Shown here: positions 49,569-57,824 of the stretch, piece by piece
Layout: each line of letters starts with the position of its first letter
Numbering within the stretch: the first letter of the stretch is position 1
Source of the DNA: a virus
Length of the DNA: 64,000 nucleotides
Virus record (IMG/VR): IMGVR_UViG_3300020370_000002
Coordinates: 1-64,000 of that record
Strand: one strand, 5' to 3'
Notes under the pieces: model-generated
Database searches by the model: none
Told to the model about the DNA's origin: nothing
The model's input: only the letters and a program-made list of their open reading frames with translations
Made by a program: the position numbers and the translations under genes

Positions 49569-51834
49569 ATTGCTTCTCAAATTTGCCCATTGAATAGTCG
49601 TCTCCGATTTCGAAGTCGCACCCAACTGGAGCGCCAGGAATAATAATTCCTCTGTCTTTCTGTATACAATACTTAAGTTTTTCTGAGTACACTTCTATCT
49701 CGTCGTCTGGAACTTCTGCAAGAATAGAATCGTGTACAAGTGCAAAGATACGGGCTTTCATCTTGCTTGCCTGTATATCATCATGCATATCTATAGCCCC
49801 AAGCAGGTTAATATCAGAAGCAGTAGACTGGACCAAAAAGTTAAGACCAGAACGAATGCTGTGACTTTTGATACCTGCGTCCGAAGATTTGACATTTGGT
49901 AATCTCCTTTTTCTACCAAAGAAACTGTATACAAACCCATTTTGTTCAATGAATCTGTGGTTGTCGTTTATCCACTTCTTAAGCGCATGAAACGATTCAA
50001 AGTAGTCATCAATAACTTCTTTTGCTTCTTGCTGACTAAAGTATTTGCCAGAGTCTTTGGTAACTTGCTCACTAATCTTCTTTGGGCCTGCACCATACAT
50101 GATGCCGAATGTAACTGCTTTTGCAGCCTGTCTTTGTGTTGTGTATAGTTCTGCTACTTCTTCTACTTCACACGGTAGACGAAATACTGTCTTCGCAATA
50201 CTACTGTGAAAGTTTCCGCCTGAACGAAATACTTCCATAAGTGCTTTGTCTTTGGCAAGAACTGCGGCAACATAAACCTCTGCCGTAGTCAAGTCCATTG
50301 CAACAATCTTATGTCCTTCCGCCGCTTTGATACATCCTTTTACAGCAGGGTTATCCCGAGGAAGCTGTTGCATATTAAGCTTACCACTAGAACTGAGCCT
50401 ACCGCTAGTAGTACCATGAAGGTTGAACGATGTGCGCAATCTGCTATCTCTATCCAGTTGCGGTATGATTTTGTCCAGATAAGTATTTTTAATTTTGGAT
50501 CGTTGACGTATGTCAAGGATAAGTCGTGGAATTTCCGACTGGGATCCAAGTTCTTGCAATACCTCTGCATCCGTAGAGTGAGCTCCTGTTCCTGTCTTTT
50601 TGCCAGTTGGTTGCAGATCAAGATAGTCAAAAAGAAGGGAACGTAGCTGGACAGTAGAATTAGGATTAAAATCTTTTCCATTGTACTTTTCCCACTTGTT
50701 TATTATAGGGTTCTTGTATAGCCCAGTAACGGCAGTATCAATATCGTCCTGCATAAGCTCCTGAGCTGCGTATAATCTTTTCTTGTCGAAAGGAACACCG
50801 TTGTCCTGTGCATCAATCAGAAAGCGTGTGCCAGGAATGAGTATGTTATCGTATACCCACTTGAGTTTGGGGTTCTCTTTAATCTTCTTAAACTTGTCGT
50901 AAAGAAGATAAGTACATAGAGCATCCATTGCTGCATATGTTTTCATTATATCAAAGGGAATAGACCCCCACTGGAAGTCTCCTTTCAGGATGCCGTTTTC
51001 TTTTCTGTAGTTATCCATCCACTCATACATTGGCTTCTCATAGTCGCCATATGGAGTAAATCGAATAGATAACTGCTTCAGGCCATGCCCTCCGGGATTC
51101 TCGTCTATGAGATAGTGGAGCAGCATGGTGTCTTCTATTCTTGGGAACTCAAAGTTGAAGTGGTACTCAAAGAATGCAACGTCAAACTTTGCGTTATGAA
51201 ATACTACTCGCTTTTTGCTGAAGAGCGTTTGAAGAAGCTCTTCAGTCTCTTCATCAAAGCAGTCTGTTGAGATATATGCTCCGCGTTTGCCGTCGTAAGA
51301 AAGTGATATCCCCAGAATGTGCCCGTCCCTAGGATAGAGCCCAGTCGTCTCGGAATCCAGAGCAATAAATGTACCAGAATCTGCGATTGCTTCTCGTAAA
51401 AACGTGTTACACTCTTTTGTATCTTGTATGCCAAATGCGATTGACTCATCTATTATCACCTCTTCTATCTCACCATTTATATACTTAATGATGCTTTCTT
51501 TTGAATCTTCCCATGTCTTACGTGCTTCTGGCTTGAAGGTAAGCATGGCTGGGTTTATTACTGGCAAGAATTTATCTTCTACTTTCTTACCAGAATATTC
51601 TGTTACTGAATTTATCTTTGTGAAGTATTTCAACGCATCACTCCCAACTAGAACAATCCAGTCATATAAGTCTGCGTTAAAGGTTATATCACAATCTCTC
51701 TTCAATACTTTCTTTATAGTAGGATCAGAACAAAGCTGATACTGGTCGAACTCGAAAGCTCCACCAAACGCTTTGTTAAAGTCTGTTCTACTAGGTTTAG
51801 TTTCTACTAGAGCAACTTTAGCTGGTAACTTCAT
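49555..51834 (-). CDS. DNA polymerase, family A
   Basis: The 759-residue replicative polymerase has a 3'-5' exonuclease (Asp160-x-Glu162 in ALDSETTGLY) and polymerase motifs: A, DLTTAEVY near 515; B, RQAAKAVTFGIMYG near 573 with Phe at the position called 762; C, VHDS near 700. Motif C normally reads HDE. Residues 1-130 (WIVLVGSDALKYF, PVINPAMLTF) resemble a degenerate uracil-DNA-glycosylase-like domain known from some phage polymerases. The 5' nuclease is a separate gene. It overlaps the primase gene by 17 bp and iscU by 14 bp. Confidence 0.95.
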   Translation of the reverse strand: MKLPAKVALVETKPSRTDFNKAFGGAFEFDQYQLCSDPTIKKVLKRDCDITFNADLYDWIVLVGSDALKYFTKINSVTEYSGKKVEDKFLPVINPAMLTFKPEARKTWEDSKESIIKYINGEIEEVIIDESIAFGIQDTKECNTFLREAIADSGTFIALDSETTGLYPRDGHILGISLSYDGKRGAYISTDCFDEETEELLQTLFSKKRVVFHNAKFDVAFFEYHFNFEFPRIEDTMLLHYLIDENPGGHGLKQLSIRFTPYGDYEKPMYEWMDNYRKENGILKGDFQWGSIPFDIMKTYAAMDALCTYLLYDKFKKIKENPKLKWVYDNILIPGTRFLIDAQDNGVPFDKKRLYAAQELMQDDIDTAVTGLYKNPIINKWEKYNGKDFNPNSTVQLRSLLFDYLDLQPTGKKTGTGAHSTDAEVLQELGSQSEIPRLILDIRQRSKIKNTYLDKIIPQLDRDSRLRTSFNLHGTTSGRLSSSGKLNMQQLPRDNPAVKGCIKAAEGHKIVAMDLTTAEVYVAAVLAKDKALMEVFRSGGNFHSSIAKTVFRLPCEVEEVAELYTTQRQAAKAVTFGIMYGAGPKKISEQVTKDSGKYFSQQEAKEVIDDYFESFHALKKWINDNHRFIEQNGFVYSFFGRKRRLPNVKSSDAGIKSHSIRSGLNFLVQSTASDINLLGAIDMHDDIQASKMKARIFALVHDSILAEVPDDEIEVYSEKLKYCIQKDRGIIIPGAPVGCDFEIGDDYSMGKFEKQYGIL

Positions 51835-52654
51835 ATAATTTTTCCTTTAACTTATCTACTTGAAGTTGACTGAGAGCACCAGGGTCTGTGTTTTTGATAT
51901 GCACATTCCTAGCTACGAGACCAACTTTCTCACACTCAGTCTTTAGTTTTTCTGCGGCACTTTGTCCCGCATCGTCTCCATCAAAAAAGATGTCCACGTA
52001 CTCTGCTCCTTGTACTCGGAGCATTGATAATTTTGCTTCATTGTAATTATTAGTTCCAAAGCAGCACACAGCATTTGTCAATCCCTTATCATGAAGGTTT
52101 ATCATGTCAAAAATGCCCTCAACTAGGATAGCGGAACCCTGTATAAAATCCACTATCGGGAAGAACGGAAGTTTTGCGCCTGGAGGAGTAAATTTATATT
52201 TTGGCCTCCCGTCTGCTGTGTGCCGCCCTTGGAACGCAACTATACGCCCTGCAATGTCTCGTATAGGAAATACTATTCTTCCTACATAGTCAGAGTCAGA
52301 GTGCTGAAACGCCTCAAACTTTCTATAGGTTTCTGGACGAATATCTCTCCAGTTTCCTACATATGGTAAACTATTTTGGGGAAAGGACAAGCCAACACTT
52401 TCAGACCTCTTTTGTATAAGTTTCTTCTTGAAAAGTTCGCGCTGCTGTTGTAATTGATTTGCCCTTTCTCCAAAATGATTAAATAAACTTCCCTTGTAAC
52501 CACAAGAAAAGCAGTTGAATATCCCAGTAATCTGGTCAATTCTCATGCTTGGGTTTCTATCTTCATGCTCAGGATTTAGACAACGAACAAGAAAGTCGCT
52601 ACCTTTCGGCATGAAGTATATATTTTTACTTGTTAGTAATGTTTCTACATTCAC
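51818..52654 (-). CDS. DnaG-type primase
   Basis: The 278-residue protein has a CHC2-type zinc finger (RCLNPEH ... FNCFSCGYKG, residues 23-55) and a TOPRIM catalytic core (ILVEGIFDM near 180 and IFFDGDDAGQ near 228). It lacks a helicase-binding C-terminal domain of full length, and the helicase is separate. It makes RNA primers at the fork together with the DnaB-type helicase at 53545. Confidence 0.92.
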   Translation of the reverse strand: MNVETLLTSKNIYFMPKGSDFLVRCLNPEHEDRNPSMRIDQITGIFNCFSCGYKGSLFNHFGERANQLQQQRELFKKKLIQKRSESVGLSFPQNSLPYVGNWRDIRPETYRKFEAFQHSDSDYVGRIVFPIRDIAGRIVAFQGRHTADGRPKYKFTPPGAKLPFFPIVDFIQGSAILVEGIFDMINLHDKGLTNAVCCFGTNNYNEAKLSMLRVQGAEYVDIFFDGDDAGQSAAEKLKTECEKVGLVARNVHIKNTDPGALSQLQVDKLKEKLYEVTS

Positions 52655-52914
52655 TAAGGTCTGTTATCCCATCTGTAAAATTTCTTTTCTGGGTAGCTCC
52701 AAAACCACCCTTTGTACTTTTGCTCCTCTTGAGGAGTAGTGCTTTCTACATATCGTTCCGCTTCTGCAGCAAACTCAGGACTCTGAGTAAGAGGAGGTTT
52801 AGGTTTCGGGTACTTACTTTCATCCTCCCCGTTACGGCCTCTCTCACGGTTTCCATCTGCATTAAGTTCTGTTAAGTCTTGTTGTGTAAATTTAAAATCA
52901 GGTGCTAATCCCAA
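52654..52914 (-). CDS. Small Pro/Glu-rich protein before primase
   Basis: A TTG start at 52914 follows AGGAG by eight bases, giving about 86 residues; a longer frame from 52950 also begins with TTG but inside the previous gene. The protein has PKPKPPLTQSPEF and ends in GWFWSYPEKKFYRWDN, an aromatic motif. Probably disordered. No family recognised. Confidence 0.5.
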   Translation of the reverse strand: MGLAPDFKFTQQDLTELNADGNRERGRNGEDESKYPKPKPPLTQSPEFAAEAERYVESTTPQEEQKYKGWFWSYPEKKFYRWDNRP

Positions 52915-53108
52915 AACGCTGTCTCCTGTGGTACCATCCTTGGTGTACAATATGCTGTTATTTTAGCTTGAAACCCTCGATACGATTTTCCGTACCTACC
53001 TCGTTCTATTCTCTCCGAAAAATAATTACATCTATTGATATTACGAAAGTACATATTTGCAGTAGGCTCAGGTTCTCCATCTACAATTACTACTAATAAA
53101 AAAGCCAT
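52905..53108 (-). CDS. Small conserved-looking phage protein
   Basis: ATG at 53108 gives MAFLLVVIVDGEPEPTANMY, then FRNINRCNYFSERIERGRYG, 67 residues. It starts just downstream of the tRNA. The strand-like start and basic end suggest a small fold. It overlaps the next gene by 10 bp. Function unknown. Confidence 0.55.
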   Translation of the reverse strand: MAFLLVVIVDGEPEPTANMYFRNINRCNYFSERIERGRYGKSYRGFQAKITAYCTPRMVPQETAFWD

Positions 53109-53116
53109 TAACAAGT

Positions 53117-53190
53117 TGGCATACCCCCAGGGACTCGAACCCCGACTAACAGTTTTGGAGACTGTCGTGCTACCATTACACTAGGGATAT
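53117..53190 (-). tRNA. tRNA-Trp (CCA anticodon)
   Basis: The minus strand folds into a cloverleaf: acceptor ATATCCC/GGGGTAT, U8-A9, D stem GTGT/GCAC, anticodon stem ACAGT/ACTGT with loop CTCCAAA (anticodon CCA at 53158-53156), variable loop, T stem CGGGG/CCCTG with TTCGAGT. The discriminator is G, as tRNA-Trp needs, and the 3' CCA is encoded (53119-53117). It lies inside the replication operon, between two small genes. Confidence 0.95.
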
Positions 53191-53195
53191 TCATA

Positions 53196-53483
53196 TTACT
53201 TTCCAATATCCTCAATGCTATCTTTACTAATTACTTGGTATGCGCCTTTGTTGTAAGCAGGTGCAATCGTGTACCCCTCAGAAGCCTGCACCTTCCAATC
53301 GTCACGAGGACGAGGTTTGTAAGGTGTAAGCGGAGCGGAAGGGTAGTCGGGTGTCTCACGACGAACAGGCTCATTATTTGCATGAAGCTGCATATATTGT
53401 ACCCTACGCTTGTTTGTATATAATGATTTGTTTGGTCTCTTTCTACCACTAGGTGAATATCTCATACTGCCTCTTACAATCAT
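53196..53483 (-). CDS. Basic protein of 95 residues, unknown
   Basis: The protein starts MIVRGSMRYSPSGRKRPNKS, is rich in Arg, Lys, Tyr and Pro, and is probably nucleic-acid binding. It follows its own promoter by 24 bp with a GGAGG site. The tRNA-Trp follows, so its transcript carries the tRNA. No family recognised. Confidence 0.65.
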   Translation of the reverse strand: MIVRGSMRYSPSGRKRPNKSLYTNKRRVQYMQLHANNEPVRRETPDYPSAPLTPYKPRPRDDWKVQASEGYTIAPAYNKGAYQVISKDSIEDIGK

Positions 53484-53507
53484 AAAGCCTCCACATTTTG
53501 AATATAT

Positions 53508-53536
53508 ATTATACTAAAAATAGATGCAAATGTCAA
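53508..53536 (-). promoter_or_regulatory. Promoter for the tRNA-primase-polymerase operon
   Basis: TTGACA (53536-53531) and TATAAT (53513-53508) on the minus strand are 17 bp apart. The upstream bases AGTTC match the other copies. It lies directly after the helicase gene end. Confidence 0.88.
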
Positions 53537-53544
53537 GAACTATT

Positions 53545-54897
53545 TTAGATGTCGTCTATATCTTCACCAGTTTTTTGGTCATTATCCTCTCTTTCTGTCG
53601 GAGTCAGAGCGGTATCTGGACCAATCTTGAGTGTCTCCCAATCCATGTAAGAAGAAAAATCACGCATAGCGGCAGCTCGCATTTTTACACACTTGAAGGT
53701 AATACAATTATCTTCCTGTGACCAAGTTTCAAGACTATACGCAGCATCTGCTGCATCTAGTATTCCCTTGGCAAAACGAGCCTCACCGCTAGCGTCAGTT
53801 TGGTATGGTGAGAACACGGGGGTTTCGAATTCTTGTGCCATACTCTTGAGTGCTTTACTAACTTCGATCTGCTCTGTCCAGTCATACTGTCCTCCACGAG
53901 AAGGCATACTGGATCTTTTTACTTGATTGATGTAGTCAACGATAATCACGCCAACGTCCATCTTACTTTTTATTTTCTTATCAAGTTCAGATCGTATCTT
54001 AGAAATAGTCAAGCTAGGGTCATAAATTACATCTAACTGTTGAGTCGGGAGAAGCTCACAGCTAGTCTTTAACTTATCATGAAACTTCTCAAAGTCTCGA
54101 TGTTCTCGATACTCTGCTAGTCTCTCTTGACTATCACTGTATCTTGCAGCCCACCAACCAGCTACTTGCTCCCACTCAGGAATACTAAGATTCTTAGTTC
54201 GTAGGCGAGAGAAGGGTATGCCTGTTGCAATCGAACAACACCGTTGCAGTATTGCACGACTATCCATTTCAATGGTGAAATATAAGGCAGACTTGCCAGA
54301 AGCATAGACTGAGTTAGCTATGTTAGCACAAGTGATAGATTTCCCTGCCCCGCGACGGCCTCCGACAAGAATCAAGTCTCGGGGGGAGAACGTGATATCT
54401 TGGTCATACTCCGTATTTAGACCGAGGGGCAGGTACTTTCCAAGTTCTTCATCTGGTTCAAACAAGGGAATACGTTGCATACTCTCTTGGGGTTCTTGAA
54501 GCTCTACTTTTTCTTCGATATCAAGAACTATTTGATGTAGATGATTTACAGACTCTTCCGCATCCTCAAAGGATATGGAGTTGTCAACATAATCCTCAAG
54601 AGATTTGAGTATCTCTTTTTGAGTAAACTCATTCTTGAGGTACTGCAGAAGCATGAAAGGCTCAGCTTCTACATCAATGGCATCTATTGCAAAGAGCAAT
54701 TCTTTGGTAGATGTATCACGGATCTCGAACTTAAGATCCTCAAGGGTGGGGAGTCGATGAAACTTCTCACAGTGTTTATCTATCTCTGTAAAGAGACGAT
54801 GGTATGCTGTAGGCAAATATGCTTTGCGCGTAGAAGACCAAGACTCAAAATCTTGCAGGTCTAAAACTTGCTTCAAGTAAGCACTTGCTATGTTCAA
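53545..54897 (-). CDS. Replicative DNA helicase, DnaB-type
   Basis: The 450-residue protein has a helical N-terminal domain, Walker A GGRRGAGKS near 176, YFTIEMD near 205 and the Walker B VGVIIVDYINQV near 318. It unwinds DNA at the fork. Its C-terminus is acidic (ERENDQKT-type). The start reads TTG at 54897 after GGGGGAA; an alternative downstream start cannot be excluded. A hairpin lies in its leader. Confidence 0.92.
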   Translation of the reverse strand: MNIASAYLKQVLDLQDFESWSSTRKAYLPTAYHRLFTEIDKHCEKFHRLPTLEDLKFEIRDTSTKELLFAIDAIDVEAEPFMLLQYLKNEFTQKEILKSLEDYVDNSISFEDAEESVNHLHQIVLDIEEKVELQEPQESMQRIPLFEPDEELGKYLPLGLNTEYDQDITFSPRDLILVGGRRGAGKSITCANIANSVYASGKSALYFTIEMDSRAILQRCCSIATGIPFSRLRTKNLSIPEWEQVAGWWAARYSDSQERLAEYREHRDFEKFHDKLKTSCELLPTQQLDVIYDPSLTISKIRSELDKKIKSKMDVGVIIVDYINQVKRSSMPSRGGQYDWTEQIEVSKALKSMAQEFETPVFSPYQTDASGEARFAKGILDAADAAYSLETWSQEDNCITFKCVKMRAAAMRDFSSYMDWETLKIGPDTALTPTEREDNDQKTGEDIDDI

Positions 54898-54916
54898 CGA
54901 TTCCCCCGAAAAGAGT

Positions 54917-54946
54917 ACAGCCGCAACGACCCCTCATCACGGCTGT
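54917..54946 (-). other. Hairpin before the helicase gene
   Basis: ACAGCCG (54946-54940 on the minus strand) pairs with CGGCTGT (54923-54917) around a 16-base loop containing GAGGGG. CTCTTTT follows, so it might act as a weak terminator or attenuator in the gap between the repeat protein and the helicase. It could also hide or free the helicase ribosome site. Confidence 0.5.
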
Positions 54947-54963
54947 AGAATTAACACTAAAAT

Positions 54964-55695
54964 TTAGCTAGCGGCAGCTTTTTCTTTTTTAGCCGCACCA
55001 TCATAATCAGACGCTGTTAATCCTCTTCGGGTCAACATAGTCTTTACACCACGTGCAGTTTTACCAATCGACTCTGCGATTGCTTCAACTGTCATGTCAG
55101 ATACATCACCTAACTCTGCTAAAGGATCGCTTTTTGCAGAACCTTTGGTGTGTTCCTGACGGGGAATAGCGTCAATATCGCCAGAACGAAGTAGGCTGAG
55201 AGCCTTTCCTCGTACACTGTTTACACTACGATCAAGAGCTTCTGCAATCGCTTCTACGAAAGCACCATCATTTACCATAGAAATAAAGGTAGCCTCTTCA
55301 TCTGGTGAGTAGGTTCTAACAGTCTCCACTTTGGGAGCTGGCTTAACATGGGCAGTAAGTTCCATTGAAAGAATCTTACCTTGAATAGACTTAGCACTAA
55401 ATGCTCCGCCTTCAAAGTTCTCTGCAATCTGAGCATAGGTATACTCACCGCTATTGTCAGAAACAAAAGCTGCAAGAGTAGCTTCTTGACTTTCAGAAAA
55501 AGCACGAGTGCTCTTTGCAGAAGCAAGTTCTACTTCGTAACCCATTTTCCTCAGTTTGCTAGAAACTGACCGTGTAGTAGTCTCAAGCTGATCTGCTGCT
55601 TCTGCAACAGTATCTTGAGATACTGGGGATTCATCACCGACAAAATTAGTGAGCTCGTCGGTACGCTCGTCTGTCCACTTAGGCAATGTTGCCAT
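54964..55695 (-). CDS. DNA-binding protein with four HTH/Myb-like repeats
   Basis: The 243-residue protein has four related helical units: about residues 5-55 (WTDERTDELTNFVGDES ... RSVSSKLRKMGY), 62-115, 124-175 (SVNSVRGKALSLL) and 190-235 (KTARGVKTMLTRRG). Each ends with the recognition-helix-like R-V-x-x-K/T-L pattern. It is similar in style to proteins in other marine phages. A role as abundant DNA coat, regulator or origin binder is inferred. It follows ligase B by 3 bp. Confidence 0.7.
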   Translation of the reverse strand: MATLPKWTDERTDELTNFVGDESPVSQDTVAEAADQLETTTRSVSSKLRKMGYEVELASAKSTRAFSESQEATLAAFVSDNSGEYTYAQIAENFEGGAFSAKSIQGKILSMELTAHVKPAPKVETVRTYSPDEEATFISMVNDGAFVEAIAEALDRSVNSVRGKALSLLRSGDIDAIPRQEHTKGSAKSDPLAELGDVSDMTVEAIAESIGKTARGVKTMLTRRGLTASDYDGAAKKEKAAAS

Positions 55696-55698
55696 AGT

Positions 55699-56454
55699 TT
55701 AGTCTCCTATCAATTCTTTTAGACTTGTAATTATTGTTATGCCCCGTTCTTGGGCTTGTTTTGTTTTAGCAGACTCTATTCCTGACTCATTAATTAAGAA
55801 TATTACATCCTTAGCCATGGTTGTTTTCACCATATATCCTGCATAGGATAAGGCTTTTGTAGCTTCTGCTTTTGTTTTGAAACTTGAAAGTTTACCACTA
55901 ATACATACTGCACCTTTCGTTTCTTTTGCAATTCTAGGTCTTTCAAACTCCCAATCAAATGGGAGGAGCTGTTTTAGCCCATCTTGAAACTCACCATAGT
56001 ACCAGCTAAGTAAACTTTCTGTTGCTTTCGGCCCAAGACCTGCGGCTTTACATTTGTCCTCATCAAGGTCAAAGAGACTTTTGATTTTGCTGGACAATTT
56101 TGTTGCAGCAGTCTTTCCGATCAACGGAATACTAAATGCAGGTAATACATCATTCATACTAGCTTTTCTTGAATGATTTATTTCTCTTAAAAGTTTTATA
56201 GCTAGCTTTTCAGAGGAAAGACCATCTCTCATATCTACATATGACAAAGAATATATCTTTGGAAAAGAGGTAATACCTAGTCTCTCGATGCTCTTTGGGC
56301 CAAGCCCTTTAATCTTTAGTGCTCTTGCAAAATGCTCAATTCGTTTCTGAAGTTGAGCAGGACACAAGCTGTGTGTGCAATAAAGCAAATCGTTTTTCCA
56401 CTCAAGTGGTGATCCACAAGAGGGGCAAACTTCAGGAGCTACTATCGCTTGCAT
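55699..56454 (-). CDS. NAD-dependent DNA ligase, C-terminal half
   Basis: The 251-residue protein has a Cys4 zinc finger (CPSCGSPLEW ... CTHSLCPAQ, residues 11-33), helix-hairpin-helix repeats (LKIKGLGPKSIERLG and GLGPKATESLL) and a C-terminal BRCT domain (AVCISGKLSSF from about 185). These are the DNA-binding parts that normally follow the adenylation domain in LigA. The catalytic part is a separate gene at 56513. T5 has a similarly split ligase. It has its own promoter. Confidence 0.9.
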   Translation of the reverse strand: MQAIVAPEVCPSCGSPLEWKNDLLYCTHSLCPAQLQKRIEHFARALKIKGLGPKSIERLGITSFPKIYSLSYVDMRDGLSSEKLAIKLLREINHSRKASMNDVLPAFSIPLIGKTAATKLSSKIKSLFDLDEDKCKAAGLGPKATESLLSWYYGEFQDGLKQLLPFDWEFERPRIAKETKGAVCISGKLSSFKTKAEATKALSYAGYMVKTTMAKDVIFLINESGIESAKTKQAQERGITIITSLKELIGD

Positions 56455-56480
56455 AAAGATTCCTCTGAAAATGAAAGTAT

Positions 56481-56509
56481 ATTATACGAAAATTTAGGTT
56501 TCATGTCAA
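56481..56509 (-). promoter_or_regulatory. Promoter for ligase half B and downstream genes
   Basis: TTGACA (56509-56504) and TATAAT (56486-56481), 17 bp apart, with AAAAATAATTC upstream. The ATG at 56454 follows after 26 bp with an AGAGGAA site. It lies right at the end of the ligase A gene. Confidence 0.9.
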
Positions 56510-56512
56510 GAA

Positions 56513-57466
56513 TTATTTTTCCTCAACTCGTCGGACAATACGCGGGATGATTTCACCACTTCGTATGACCTCGACGTGACAACCAATTTCAAGACCTAAC
56601 TCCTCAATATGAGCCATATTATGTAAGGTTGCTCTTGATACAAGAGCATCCCCAATCATAACAGGGCCAAGTATTGCTACTGGTGTAACAACACCTGACT
56701 TACCTGTCTGCCACTCAACATCGCTTAGATAGGTTATTACCCCCTCTTTTTGCTCTTTGAAGGCAAGAGAGCCTCTTGGATGGTGGGAAGTAAATCCCTG
56801 ATCCATCCAATAAGTTGTATCGTCTAGTCGGAATACTCTTCCGTCTTGAGGATACAGGGATGCATCAATAGAGTAAACTGTGCCAATTCCAAAAGACTCA
56901 ACCATCTGTAGAACATCTACCCAAGAGTCTATAAAGTAAGGTCGCATATCATACGCTACAAACCTAAGCTCGTTTCTACGACTCATGAAATCTCTTTCTA
57001 GTTTTAGATTGAGAGACCCCGCAGCGTAATTACGAGCATTAGGAATACTAATAGGGGCGACAACTTCTCCATCAATCTGTACTTCTTTTTTGAAGTTGAT
57101 CTTGGCTGGTACAAGATATTTTATCTTGTTAGTAATATCAATACCTATCTTACCATTGCCTCGTGTTAAGGCACGGTAAAACTCGCCATCTCGATACATG
57201 ACAGATACTGCCGCCCCGTCTAGTTTAGGAGTGCAAGTTACTAACTGTCCTTCATGCTTTACTCTAAGCCAGTTTTCTAGCTCATCATTATCAAATGTTT
57301 TCTGTAGTGAGTACATTTGATACTTATGATGTACTCCAGACTCGGGGGTATATCCGATACCCTCAAGTCCGTCGTATAAAGCGTCCCACTCAGTGTCAGT
57401 CAAAGGACTGTTACCACCTTCGTAGTATTTCTTTGCTATTGAATTTTTGTTAGTATTATCACTCAT
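56513..57466 (-). CDS. NAD-dependent DNA ligase, catalytic half
   Basis: The 317-residue protein has a short domain Ia (SPLTDTEWDALYDGLEG, residues 20-36) that binds NAD, the adenylated Lys81 in KLDG, DGEVVAP near 135, and an OB-fold end with GHVEVIRSGEIIPRI-type motif. Zinc finger, HhH and BRCT are in the next gene. So one ligase works as two subunits. The ATG lies only eight bases after the promoter -10, which implies a leaderless message. Confidence 0.92.
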   Translation of the reverse strand: MSDNTNKNSIAKKYYEGGNSPLTDTEWDALYDGLEGIGYTPESGVHHKYQMYSLQKTFDNDELENWLRVKHEGQLVTCTPKLDGAAVSVMYRDGEFYRALTRGNGKIGIDITNKIKYLVPAKINFKKEVQIDGEVVAPISIPNARNYAAGSLNLKLERDFMSRRNELRFVAYDMRPYFIDSWVDVLQMVESFGIGTVYSIDASLYPQDGRVFRLDDTTYWMDQGFTSHHPRGSLAFKEQKEGVITYLSDVEWQTGKSGVVTPVAILGPVMIGDALVSRATLHNMAHIEELGLEIGCHVEVIRSGEIIPRIVRRVEEK

Positions 57467-57474
57467 ATGTATAT

Positions 57475-57503
57475 ATTATACTAGAAAATGAATAAAGTGT
57501 CAA
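57475..57503 (-). promoter_or_regulatory. Promoter next to the ligase A start
   Basis: TTGACA (57503-57498) and TATAAT (57480-57475), 17 bp apart, with AAAATAATTC upstream. Eight bases separate TATAAT from ATG 57466, so transcription should begin at or next to the start codon. Confidence 0.88.
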
Positions 57504-57506
57504 GAA

Positions 57507-57824
57507 TTATTTTGGGTTATCGTGCTTGTATAAATTATCTACGAGGTCTTGGAAGTTCTCCTCAATTATCTCGCGCGACTCTGCTAGAGACAGAATCTCT
57601 GTGAGGGCGCGAAATAACTCTCTGGAGTTATTGAAGTCAATAGGCATTGCTATACCTTCGGGTGTAGGTTTCCATTCTTCAAAAAAATCCATGTAATACT
57701 TACGCAAGTGAAGATATTCAACCCCTTTGAAAGTATTTACAGAAACTCGTACCTGTACTTGTTTTTCTTCATCATAGTGTATTATATGCTCGTATAAAGG
57801 AGCTGGCTCATGAATTTGTATCAT
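57507..57824 (-). CDS. PC4-like ssDNA-binding protein
   Basis: The 105-residue protein has the PC4/YdbC pattern: beta strands QVQVRVSVNTFKGVEYLHLRKYY, then GIAMPIDFNN and a C-terminal helix SRELFRALTEIL. PC4 domains bind single-stranded DNA as dimers and can affect transcription or replication. It overlaps the preceding gene by 4 bp. Whether it acts as a phage transcription factor or a second SSB is open. Confidence 0.72.
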   Translation of the reverse strand: MIQIHEPAPLYEHIIHYDEEKQVQVRVSVNTFKGVEYLHLRKYYMDFFEEWKPTPEGIAMPIDFNNSRELFRALTEILSLAESREIIEENFQDLVDNLYKHDNPK

